From positions 434,001 to 498,000 of the forward strand of contig NZ_JAHDTI010000003.1 of the NCBI RefSeq assembly GCF_018531495.1: 64,000 bases of DNA, written 5' to 3'. The stretch's first letter is position 1. Each line of letters opens with the position of its first letter. A model generated the notes under the pieces. The model saw only the letters and a program-made list of their open reading frames with translations, had not been told where the DNA came from and made no database searches. Below are positions 18,677 to 27,000 of the stretch, one piece after another. The stretch is from Nonomuraea sediminis. Its GTDB lineage: Bacteria; Actinomycetota; Actinomycetes; Streptosporangiales; Streptosporangiaceae. A program made the position numbers and the translations under genes.

Positions 18677-19634
18677 CGTGCGCGACCTGCGCGTCAGCTA
18701 CGGCGCGGCGCCGGCCGTCCGCGGCGTCAGCTTCACGCTGGAGCCCGGGCAGACGCTGGGCGTGGCGGGCGAGTCCGGCTGCGGCAAGTCCACGATGGCG
18801 CTGAGCCTGCTGCGCCTGCTGCCTGCCACCGCCAAGGTGAGCGGCCAGGTGCTGTTCAACGGCGAGGACCTGCTGACCGCCCGGTGGGAGCGGTTGCGGG
18901 CGGTGCGCTGGTCCGGCGCGTCGGTGGTCTTCCAGGGCGCGATGAGCGCGCTCAACCCGGTCCGGACGATCGCCGACCAGCTGATGGAGCCGATCCTGCG
19001 CCACGACAAGGTCTCGGCGAAGGTCGCCAGGGCCCGGGCCGCGGAGCTGCTCGACAGCGTGGGCGTCCCCGCGCGGCGGATGGGCTCCTACCCGCACGAG
19101 TTCTCCGGCGGGCAGCGGCAGCGCATCATGATCGCGATGGCGCTCGCCTGCCGGCCCGACCTGATCATCGCCGACGAGCCGACCACCGCGCTGGACGTGA
19201 TGGTGCAGGCGCAGATCCTGGAGCTGCTGTCGGGCCTGATCCGTGACCAGGGCATCGCGGTCATCATGATCAGCCACGACCTGTCGGTGCTGGCCCACCT
19301 GTGCGAACGGCTCGCGGTCATGTACGGCGGGCGGATCGTCGAGTTGGGCCCCGCCAGGCAGCTGATCTCCGAGCCGCGCCACCCCTACACCAGGGCGCTG
19401 GCCGGGGCGTTCCCGACGATCGGCGATCCCGCTTCCCGGCGCAACCCGTCCGGGCTGGCCGGGGACCCGCCGTCGCTGGGGTCGCTGCCCGCGGGGTGCT
19501 CGTTCGCGCCCCGGTGCCCGGAGGTGGGGGCGGCCTGCCGTACGGAGAGCGTGGAGCTGTGGCCCGCGGGAGCGGGACGCGAGGCGGCGTGCCTGCGAGT
19601 GCTGGAAGGGGCTGTCGATGCTGGAGACGCGTGA
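18669..19634 (+). CDS. Oligopeptide ABC transporter ATPase (DppD/OppD type)
   Basis: A 321-residue ATPase with Walker A GESGCGKSTMALSL, signature SGGQRQRIMIAMALA, Walker B LIIADEPTTALD and the switch His in ISHDLSVLAHL. The C-terminal extension has CSFAPRCPEVGAAC, the Cys-rich oligo_HPY-type tail that in related DppD/OppF proteins binds an Fe-S cluster. It overlaps the permease stop by 8 bp and the next ATPase start by 17 bp. Confidence 0.94.
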   Translation: MLDVRDLRVSYGAAPAVRGVSFTLEPGQTLGVAGESGCGKSTMALSLLRLLPATAKVSGQVLFNGEDLLTARWERLRAVRWSGASVVFQGAMSALNPVRTIADQLMEPILRHDKVSAKVARARAAELLDSVGVPARRMGSYPHEFSGGQRQRIMIAMALACRPDLIIADEPTTALDVMVQAQILELLSGLIRDQGIAVIMISHDLSVLAHLCERLAVMYGGRIVELGPARQLISEPRHPYTRALAGAFPTIGDPASRRNPSGLAGDPPSLGSLPAGCSFAPRCPEVGAACRTESVELWPAGAGREAACLRVLEGAVDAGDA

Positions 19635-20529
19635 CCTGCGGGTCGCCTACGGGCGGGCGCGGGCGGTGGACGGGGTGAACCTGCGCGTCGAGCCGGGCGA
19701 GATCGTGGCGCTGATCGGCGAGTCGGGCTGCGGCAAGAGCACGCTGGCGCGGGCGCTGGTCGGGCTGGTCGAACCGACCGGCGGGCAGGTGCTCCACCAG
19801 GGCAGGCCGCTGGACTACAAGGCGTTGAAGGCCTACCGGCGGCAGGTGCAGCTGGTGCTGCAGGACCCGTTCGGCGCGCTGAACCCGCGCCAGTCGGTGT
19901 TCGACGCGGTGGCCGAGGGGCCGCGGCTGCACGGCCTGACCGACGGGCTCACCGAGCGGGTGACCTCGGCGCTGGCGCGTGCCGGGCTGCGGCCGCCGTC
20001 CGAGTTCTTCCGCAGGTTTCCGCATCAGCTGTCAGGCGGGCAGTTGCAGCGGGTCGTCATCGCGGGAGCCCTGGCGCTCGACCCGTCGGTGATCGTGGCC
20101 GACGAGCCGGTCGCCTCGCTGGACGCCTCGGTGCGCGGCGAGATCCTCAAGCTGCTGCTGAACCTGCGCGACGAGCTCGGGCTGTCGGCGCTGGTCGTCA
20201 GCCACGACCTGGGCCTGGCCTGGAACATCGCCGACCGGGTGGCGGTGATGTATCTGGGGCGGATCGTGGAGTCCGGCACGGTCGAGGAGGTGCTGCTGCA
20301 CCCCCGCCACCCCTACACGCGGGCGCTGCTGTCGGTGGCGCCCGGCGAGGACTGGCAGCCCACGCTGCTGACCGGGGAGCCGCCGGATCCCACCCGGATC
20401 CCCGCAGGGTGCCGCTTCCATCCCCGGTGCGCGAAGGCCTTCGAGCCGTGCGCCGTCCGCGACCTGCCGCCGCTCGCCGCCGACATTTCTGGCGCTGCCT
20501 GCCATCTGCTGACTGAGGAGACTTCGTGA
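19618..20529 (+). CDS. Oligopeptide ABC transporter ATPase (DppF/OppF type)
   Basis: A 303-residue ATPase with Walker A GESGCGKSTLARAL, Q-loop VLQDPFGALNPRQS, signature LSGGQLQRVVIAGAL, Walker B VIVADEPVASLDAS and the VSHDLG switch. The C-terminal oligo_HPY region GCRFHPRCAKAFEPC carries the same Cys pattern as its partner. The partners should form the heterodimeric motor. The stop overlaps the start of the S66 peptidase as GTGA, which ties a peptidase to the importer. Confidence 0.94.
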   Translation: MLETRDLRVAYGRARAVDGVNLRVEPGEIVALIGESGCGKSTLARALVGLVEPTGGQVLHQGRPLDYKALKAYRRQVQLVLQDPFGALNPRQSVFDAVAEGPRLHGLTDGLTERVTSALARAGLRPPSEFFRRFPHQLSGGQLQRVVIAGALALDPSVIVADEPVASLDASVRGEILKLLLNLRDELGLSALVVSHDLGLAWNIADRVAVMYLGRIVESGTVEEVLLHPRHPYTRALLSVAPGEDWQPTLLTGEPPDPTRIPAGCRFHPRCAKAFEPCAVRDLPPLAADISGAACHLLTEETS

Positions 20530-21449
20530 CCGATTTTGTGCAACCTCGTGCCCTGCGACCCGGCGACCGCGTCGCGGTGATCGCGGCCTCGAGCCCGCCG
20601 GGGCAGACCAAGCTGGACGGCGGCGTCCGCGCGCTGGAGGCCGAAGGCTTCACCGTGGACGTGTTCGACTCGGCCCGGGCCACCGGGACCGAGTACGACT
20701 ACCTGGCCGGTGACGACGTGCTGCGCGCGCGGGACCTCACCGCGGCGCTGGCCGACCCCGCCTACGCGGCGATCTTCATGGCGTGCGGCGGTTACGGCGC
20801 GCAGCGCACCCTGGAGCTGGTCGACTGGTCGCGCGTCGACCCGGCCAGGCCGAAGGCGGTGATCGGCTACTCCGACGTGACCGCGCTGCTCGAGGCGATC
20901 GCGGTCAAGCTGGGCTGGGGGTCGTTCTTCGGACCGCTGGTGGCCACCGACTCCTTCCACCTGGGGCGCGGCGACTACGCCTTCGACACGCTGATGGCCA
21001 TGCTCAGGGGTTCGATCAGCGAACTGACCTTCCCCGACGCCCGCACGATCACGCCCGGCGTCGCGGAAGGGGTGACGCTCGGCGGCACCGCCTCGCTGCT
21101 CGCGGCGAGCCTGGGCACCGACACCAGCCTCCCGGCCAGGGGCGCGATCCTGTTCCTCGAGGACGTGGACGAGTTCCTGTTCCGCCTGGACCGCATCCTC
21201 ACCCAGCTGCGCCGCTCGGTCTACGTCGAGGGGGTGGCGGGGATCGTGCTCGGCACGTTCACCGAGTGCGGCGACCCGCGCGACGTCGAGCGGCTGCTGG
21301 CCGACCGGTTCCACGACCTGGGCGTGCCCGTGCTGGCAGGCGCCGACATCGGGCACAACATCCCCACCCAGACCTTCCCGATCGGCGTCCCCGCCCGCCT
21401 GGACACCGAGGCGGGCACGCTCACCCTGCTCAAGCCGCCCGTCACCTGA
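20526..21449 (+). CDS. LD-carboxypeptidase, peptidase family S66
   Basis: A 307-residue cytoplasmic serine peptidase. The catalytic set of S66 is visible: nucleophile Ser in AVIGYSDVTALL (near residue 117), Glu in ILFLEDVDE and His in DIGHNIPTQTFPIG. LdcA-type enzymes remove the terminal D-Ala from murein tetrapeptides. Related S66 members cleave microcin C-like peptides and confer immunity. As the last gene of a coupled peptide importer operon, recycling of imported muropeptides is the best inference. Its 3' end overlaps the convergent ArsR gene by 8 bp. Confidence 0.92.
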   Translation: MTDFVQPRALRPGDRVAVIAASSPPGQTKLDGGVRALEAEGFTVDVFDSARATGTEYDYLAGDDVLRARDLTAALADPAYAAIFMACGGYGAQRTLELVDWSRVDPARPKAVIGYSDVTALLEAIAVKLGWGSFFGPLVATDSFHLGRGDYAFDTLMAMLRGSISELTFPDARTITPGVAEGVTLGGTASLLAASLGTDTSLPARGAILFLEDVDEFLFRLDRILTQLRRSVYVEGVAGIVLGTFTECGDPRDVERLLADRFHDLGVPVLAGADIGHNIPTQTFPIGVPARLDTEAGTLTLLKPPVT

Positions 21450-22401
21450 GCAGGGCGTCCGCGCGGGTGGTGCGGGCGTAAAGGACCGAGCGCCCGACCC
21501 GGTGCGGGGTGACGAACCCGGCCTCCTTGAGCAGCGCCAGCTGCTCGGAGACGCTGCCCGGTGACAGGCCGGTACGGCGGGCCAGCTCCGTGGTGGAGGC
21601 CGGGGACTCCAGCTCGGCCAGCAGCTGGGCGCGGCTCCTGCCGATCACGGCGGACAGCGCGTCCGGCGCGGGGGCGGTGCCGCGCTCCCAGAGCGTGGCC
21701 ACTCCCCTGGCCGGGTAGGCGATCACCGGCTGGCCCGGGGCCTCCGTGCGGTAGGAGATCCTGGGCCAGACGAAGATCGACGGCACCAGCAGCAGGCCCT
21801 CGCCGCCGAGCACCCGGGAGTAGGCGGCGGGCCGCTCCTCCAGGCGCAGCCGCATGTCCTGCCAGCGCACGGCCGCGTGCATCCCGGCGAACAGCCCCTG
21901 CGGGCCGCGCGCGGCCAGTTGCCTGCTCCGGTGGACCAGGTCGCCCTCGAGCAGGGCCCGCATCCGCGGCCAGTGCTCGGCCATGGCCGTGTCCCAGTAG
22001 GCCTCGATCCCCGCTGTCAGCCGCGCCATCCCTTCGACCGGCTCCGCATACAGCTCCCGCACCGCCGGGGTCCGGGGGCCCGCCATGGCGTCCAGGTTGG
22101 CCCGCACCACCTCCGGCGGCGTGGCCCTGAGGGTGGCCAGCTCGACCTCCAGGTCCGGCAGCGGGGTGGACGGTGAGGGCGTCAGGAAGTCGGGGATGTA
22201 GCCGGTCGGGTCGGCCTGCAGGTCCACCAGCGGCCCCAGGTCGAGGCCCGCCACGCGCACCGTCCTCATCCACGGCAGGTGCAGCGCCCGCCCCGCCGGG
22301 CGCAGCAGCGCGCGGAAGCTGTAGACGGCCTCGCGCAGCGGCGAGTAGGCGAAACGGATCGACGACAGGTCGTAGGCCGAGAACGTCAGCGTCAGCATCA
22401 T
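21442..22401 (-). CDS. ArsR-type regulator with DUF5937-like N-terminal domain
   Basis: A 319-residue protein. The first 220 residues form an all-helical domain found in actinomycete ArsR-like regulators (LREAVYSFRALLRPAGRALHLPW, then LLVPSIFVWPRISYR). The C-terminal 80 residues are a winged helix: STTELARRTGLSPGSVSEQLALLKEAGFVTPHRVGRSVLYART. It is divergent from an MFS gene, and a perfect palindrome overlaps its own start codon, which predicts autorepression plus control of the transporter. Two adjacent ATGs (22401, 22398) are possible starts. Confidence 0.88.
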   Translation of the reverse strand: MMLTLTFSAYDLSSIRFAYSPLREAVYSFRALLRPAGRALHLPWMRTVRVAGLDLGPLVDLQADPTGYIPDFLTPSPSTPLPDLEVELATLRATPPEVVRANLDAMAGPRTPAVRELYAEPVEGMARLTAGIEAYWDTAMAEHWPRMRALLEGDLVHRSRQLAARGPQGLFAGMHAAVRWQDMRLRLEERPAAYSRVLGGEGLLLVPSIFVWPRISYRTEAPGQPVIAYPARGVATLWERGTAPAPDALSAVIGRSRAQLLAELESPASTTELARRTGLSPGSVSEQLALLKEAGFVTPHRVGRSVLYARTTRADALLR

Positions 22402-22417
22402 TCGGCTCCAACCGAAT
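22400..22417. promoter_or_regulatory. Putative ArsR operator
   Basis: ATTCGG-CTCCAA-CCGAAT is a perfect 6-bp inverted repeat that overlaps the regulator's start codon and lies 41 bp from the divergent MFS start. The position between a winged-helix regulator and a transporter supports an operator. Confidence 0.6.
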
Positions 22418-22457
22418 CCATCGCCCGGGACCCGCCCATTGGAGCACCTTTTCCGGC

Positions 22458-23621
22458 ATGACGCTCTTCAACGGACTTCCCCGGGTCTTCTGGCTGCTGT
22501 TCTCCGGCCAGCTGGTCAACCGCTTCGGCGCGGTCGTGCTGCCGTTCCTCGTCTTCTACCTGGGCGCCAAGGGCTTCTCCGCCGCCGAGATCGCCGGCGT
22601 CATGTCGGCCTACGGGCTGGGCGGGCTCGGCGGCCAGCCCCTCGGCGGCTACCTCGCCGACCGGTTCGGCCGCAAGGCCACTCTGGTCGGCGGGCTGCTG
22701 GCCACCGCGGCCTGCCTCGTGCTGATCGGCCTGGCCGGCGACCTGGTGTGGCTGGTGACGGGCGCGGTCGCGCTCGGGCTGGTCGGCGACGTCTACCGGC
22801 CCGCCGCCTCGGCGATGGTCGCCGAGACCACGCCGGCGCCGCAGCGGGCCAAGGCGTTCGGGCTCATGCACTGGGCGATCAACGTGGGCGCGGCGATCTC
22901 GGGCGCGGCGGCCGGGCTGCTGCTCGCGCACGGCTACTGGGTGCTGGTGGCGCTCGACGCCGGCTCCAGCGTGCTGTTCGCGCTGATCGTGGCCTTCGGG
23001 GTGCCCGCCGCTCCCCCCGCCCCGCGGGAGCGCAGGGCCGGGTACGCGGTCGCGCTGCGCGACCCGGCGCTGGTGGGGTCCGTGCTGATCATCCTGGTCG
23101 GGCTCACCATCTACGGACAGGTCAAGTACGGTCTGCCGCTCGCGCTGGCCGCCGACGGGCTGCCCGCCTCGCTGTTCGGGCTGCTCATCACGCTCAACGC
23201 GGGCATCGTCGTGCTGTTCCAGCCGGTGGCGGTGGCCTGGCTGTCCCGCTACCGCCGCCTGCCTGTGCTGGGGATCTCCATCGCGGTGATCGGGGCGGGG
23301 CTCGCGCTCACCGGGGTGGCGGACCAGGCCTGGCAGTACGTGGTCACCGTGCTGATCTGGTCGGCCGGGGAACTGGGCATGGCCGCCGTCGAGGCCGTCG
23401 TCATCGCCGACCTCACGCCTGAGGGCTCGCACGGGACCTACCAGGCGCTGTACGGCTGGGCCGCCGCGGTCTCCCGCTTCGCCGCGCCCGCGCTCGGCGC
23501 CCTGCTGTACGGCTCGGGACTGCTGTGGTGGTCGTGCGCGGCGCTCGGGCTGGCCTGCCTGGCCCTCTCCCTGGCCCTCCTCCCCACCTTCGCCCGCCGC
23601 GCCGCCCTCATCTCCTCATGA
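22458..23621 (+). CDS. Major facilitator superfamily transporter
   Basis: A 387-residue protein with 12 predicted helices and the MFS motif A between helices 2 and 3 (GGYLADRFGRKATL). It resembles drug/sugar efflux permeases of the DHA1-like group with a short central loop (PAPRERRAGYAVAL). It is probably exported-substrate specific, with regulation by the divergent ArsR-type gene; the substrate cannot be told from sequence. A dispersed repeat element starts 21 bp after the stop. Confidence 0.9.
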   Translation: MTLFNGLPRVFWLLFSGQLVNRFGAVVLPFLVFYLGAKGFSAAEIAGVMSAYGLGGLGGQPLGGYLADRFGRKATLVGGLLATAACLVLIGLAGDLVWLVTGAVALGLVGDVYRPAASAMVAETTPAPQRAKAFGLMHWAINVGAAISGAAAGLLLAHGYWVLVALDAGSSVLFALIVAFGVPAAPPAPRERRAGYAVALRDPALVGSVLIILVGLTIYGQVKYGLPLALAADGLPASLFGLLITLNAGIVVLFQPVAVAWLSRYRRLPVLGISIAVIGAGLALTGVADQAWQYVVTVLIWSAGELGMAAVEAVVIADLTPEGSHGTYQALYGWAAAVSRFAAPALGALLYGSGLLWWSCAALGLACLALSLALLPTFARRAALISS

Positions 23622-23642
23622 CCTTTTACGGGAGCCTTCTCC

Positions 23643-23786
23643 TGTACGGCGAGCAGCCGCCACCGGCCGCCCGCCGCACTTCGGTTTGGGGCCCGCGACC
23701 GGCGCTTACGGCGAGTCGGGGCCGCTTCCCCGCCGTCACGGCGCTGCGTGATCGTGGCACCCCGGCCCCCGATCGCCCGCCGTCCA
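23643..23786 (+). repeat. Dispersed intergenic element, copy B
   Basis: It starts TGTACGGCGAGC 21 bp after the MFS stop, carries the core with one change (GGCGCTTACGGCGAGTCGG) and ends at GCCCGCCGTCCA, a degenerate right terminal repeat. With copy C it fills the 464-bp gap between two convergent genes; the roughly 170 bp between the copies (23787-23958) is GC-rich without a supportable gene. Confidence 0.8.
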
Positions 23787-23958
23787 GGGCGCTGCGTCAC
23801 CCGGGCACGACAGGTCCCAGGTTGCCCAGGGCGTCGACCCGGCGCCTGGAAGCGGGCGCCCGTAGCCGGCGTGGCCAAGGGTCCGGGGACCGTCCGTGCG
23901 CCGGTGTACCCCGTGGGCCGGGGCCAGGGTTCGGGGGCCGCTCGGGCCGGTTCCTGGC

Positions 23959-24056
23959 GCCGTGGCGGCGGGGAGTGGCACCGACTCGCCGGAAGCGCCG
24001 GGCTGGGGCCCTCAGCCGAAGTGCGGTGGGCGGCCGGTGGGACGGCCTGCCGTACA
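23959..24056 (-). repeat. Dispersed intergenic element, copy C
   Basis: On the minus strand it starts TGTACGGCAGGCC 29 bp after the TPR gene stop and includes the exact core (revcomp at about 23981-23999). The far end is not definable. Copies B and C face each other between convergent genes. Confidence 0.8.
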
Positions 24057-24085
24057 AGGTGATGATCTTCGCATTAGTGGTCCCA

Positions 24086-27000
24086 TTACCGGGTGGGGCT
24101 TTGTTCGCGGCGGGGGAGGAGGCCGGTGGGGCCGGTGACGACGCTGAGGCGGCCGGGGGCGAACATGACCTCGCCCGTGGGGCCCAGGGAGATGGCGGAG
24201 TTGCCCGCCTGGAGTTCGGCCTGGAGGCCGGGGAGTTTGAAACGGACCAGGCCTGGCAGCAGGGCCGACAGCAGGAACAGCCCGAGCAGGACGGGCGTCA
24301 TCGCCGACAGCAGGACCACCGTCACCTTGTCGGTGAGCAGGAAGGCGATCCACAGGGCGGCCAGCAGCGTCAGGGAGATGCTCGCCACCGCGTAACCGCC
24401 CCAGGCCGCCGGGGTGGCGGCGCGCATCTCGCGTTCGAGCAGGTGCAGGCTGCGCTGGGCGTCCACGTGGAGCAGGTCGCGTTTGAGGCAGGCGCGCAGG
24501 TGGCGCATGGCCCGCCGCCGGTAGCCGAGGCGGCCGCCCGCGCCGGCCAGCAGCGAGCCCATCCTGTGGTGAGCCACGCCCGCCACATAGTGCGGGTCGG
24601 CCTGGGTCTCCGGCGCCGTCCCGATCGCCAGCTGCGCCTGGGCGTAGGCGTCGGCGTGCAGGTCGGCGTTCTGCTGGTCGTCGCCGCGCTGCACGAGCAG
24701 CCTGGCCAGCGCCAGGTGGATGCGCCAGCGCTGGTCCACGTCCTGCCTGAGCAGGGTACGGCGCAGCGTCTCCTCGGCCTCGGCCTTCTCCCCCGCGGCG
24801 GCCAGCGCCTGCGCGTAGCCGATGGCGGCCGGGCCCGAGGCGGGGTCGACGGCCAGCGCGTTGCGGAACTGCTGCTCGGCGTCGCCTCCCCTGATCAGGT
24901 AGAGGGAGCCGAGCTCGACGTGCGCGGCCACGTCGTACCAGTCCTGGGCCACGGCGCGCTGCAGGTGCTCCTCGGCCTCGTCGTAGCGGCCCATCTGGAC
25001 GTAGAGGGCGCCCAGGTCGGTGTGGCTGCCGCGCGGGTCGATCTCGATGGTCTTCTTCAGGTGGGCCTCGGCCGAGGCCAGCGCGCCCTGCCGGAAGGCG
25101 ATCACCCCCAGGCACAGGTGGGCCGAGGGCTCCGGATACCGGTCGAGCACGTCGTGGGCGATCTGCCTGGCCTCCTGGTAGGTGTCGTCCCTGGCCTGGC
25201 CGACGAGCGCCCAGGCGAGGGCGAGCCGGTGCGCGGAGTCGTGCGGCCCCTGCGTGAGCGCGGCGCGGAAGTCGTCGGCGGCCTCGACGTAACGGCCTCC
25301 CGCGTAGCGGACCCAGCCGAGGCTGTAGCGGGCGGCGGCCCGCTCGCGGCCGTTGGCGGCCTGCCTGAGCAGGCGGGTGAAGGCCTGCTCGGCCTCGGCC
25401 AGCAGCCGCTGGTCGTGGTAGAGCCAGCCCTGTTCCGCCTGGAGGTCCCAGTTGGCGGGGTGCACGGCCCGCGCGCGGTCGAGCACGTGCTGGGCGTCGG
25501 GCCAGCGGCGCAGCGAGCGGAGCGTGGCCGCGCGGGCGATGGTGGCCGCCGGGTCCTGCGTGATCATCCCGAGGGCCTGGTCGTAGCAGGCCAGCGCGTC
25601 GTCGAACTGGAGCCGGCTGTCGTGGACGCGGCCGAGCTCGGTCCAGAGGTCGATCTTCTCCGGGTTGCGGTGCAGCGCGGTCCTGAGGATGCGCTCGGCC
25701 TCGTCGAAGCGGCGCAGCGTCCTGAGGGTGAAGCTCTGCCCCTCGATGCCGTCGGTGTAGGAGTGCCAGCATCCGACGGCGCGTTCGAAGCACGCCAGCG
25801 CCCCGCGCAGGTCCTGCGAGTCGTAGGCGAGCCACCCCGCGCAGACGTGCAGGCCGGGCTCGTCCGGATGGATCGCGAGCGCCTCCGCCACCGCCTGCCT
25901 GGCCTCGTCCATGCGTCCGCTGTGGCGCAGCAGGTCGATCCTGCTGCCCAGGAGCCATGCGTGGCGGGGCGCTATCGCCCGCGCCTCGTCCAGGCGGGCC
26001 AGGGCCTCGTCCTCGCGCCCCTGCGACTCGAGCAGCGCGGCGACCGAGGTAAGCACCTCGATCGAACGCGGATGCACCCCGAGGGCCGTGGCGGCGACGG
26101 TCTCGGCCTCGTCGTAGCGGCGCATGGCCACGAGAAAGTCGATCTTGCGGCGGAGTGCCCATTCGTGGTTGGGGTTGATGGACAGAGCCCGGTCCAGGAC
26201 CTCCATCGCCTTGGCCGGGTCGCCTCTGCCCTCGTGCAGGTTGGCCACGGTCATGTAGACGGACGGCTCGTGAGGGTGGCGCTCCAGTGCCTGCTCGGCC
26301 AGCCGGTCCGCCTCGTCGTAGCGGTTGATGTAGGTGAGGAACTCGATGAGGCTGCGCACCGCCCAGTCGCTGGACTCATCGAGCTCGAGCGCGCGTGCGG
26401 CCAGGTCGGCGGCCTCCTTGTCGCGGTCCTGGCGGCTCATCAGCCACGCGCCGCAGAGCAGGAGGTCGGCGGACCGGGGCCACTTCTCGACGGCCTGGGC
26501 GAACGTCTCCTCCGCCTCCCGCAGGCGGTGCAGGTCGCGGAGCACGGTGATGCGGTCCCACCAGGCCCATTCGAAGTCCTCGTCCATCGACAGGGCGGCG
26601 TCGATCTCGGCCAGCGCCTCGTCGAGGCGGTCCTCGCTCTTCAGCAGGTGGCCGAACCGCAGTCTGATCGCCGCGTCCTCGGGCCGCCGTTCGAGCGCGA
26701 TGTCGGCGGCGCGGTGCGCCTCCTCGAAGCGGCCGGCGTCGGCCAGCACGTCCATGCGCCGCCGCAGCGCCCACGAGTGCTCCGGGTCCGTGGCCAGCGC
26801 ACGCTCCAGCCACCTGAGGGCCTCGCCGGACGATCGCGGGGCGCAGAGGTTGGCCATCTCGACACAGAGGTTCGCGTCGCCGTCGAGCTCCCGCAGCGTC
26901 CGCTCGGCCGCTTCCAGCGCCTCCTCGTGCCGGCCCTGGGCTCCGAGCAGGCGGGGGCGCCGCAGCAACGCCGCGGGCTGGCCGGGTTCGAGCGACAGGA

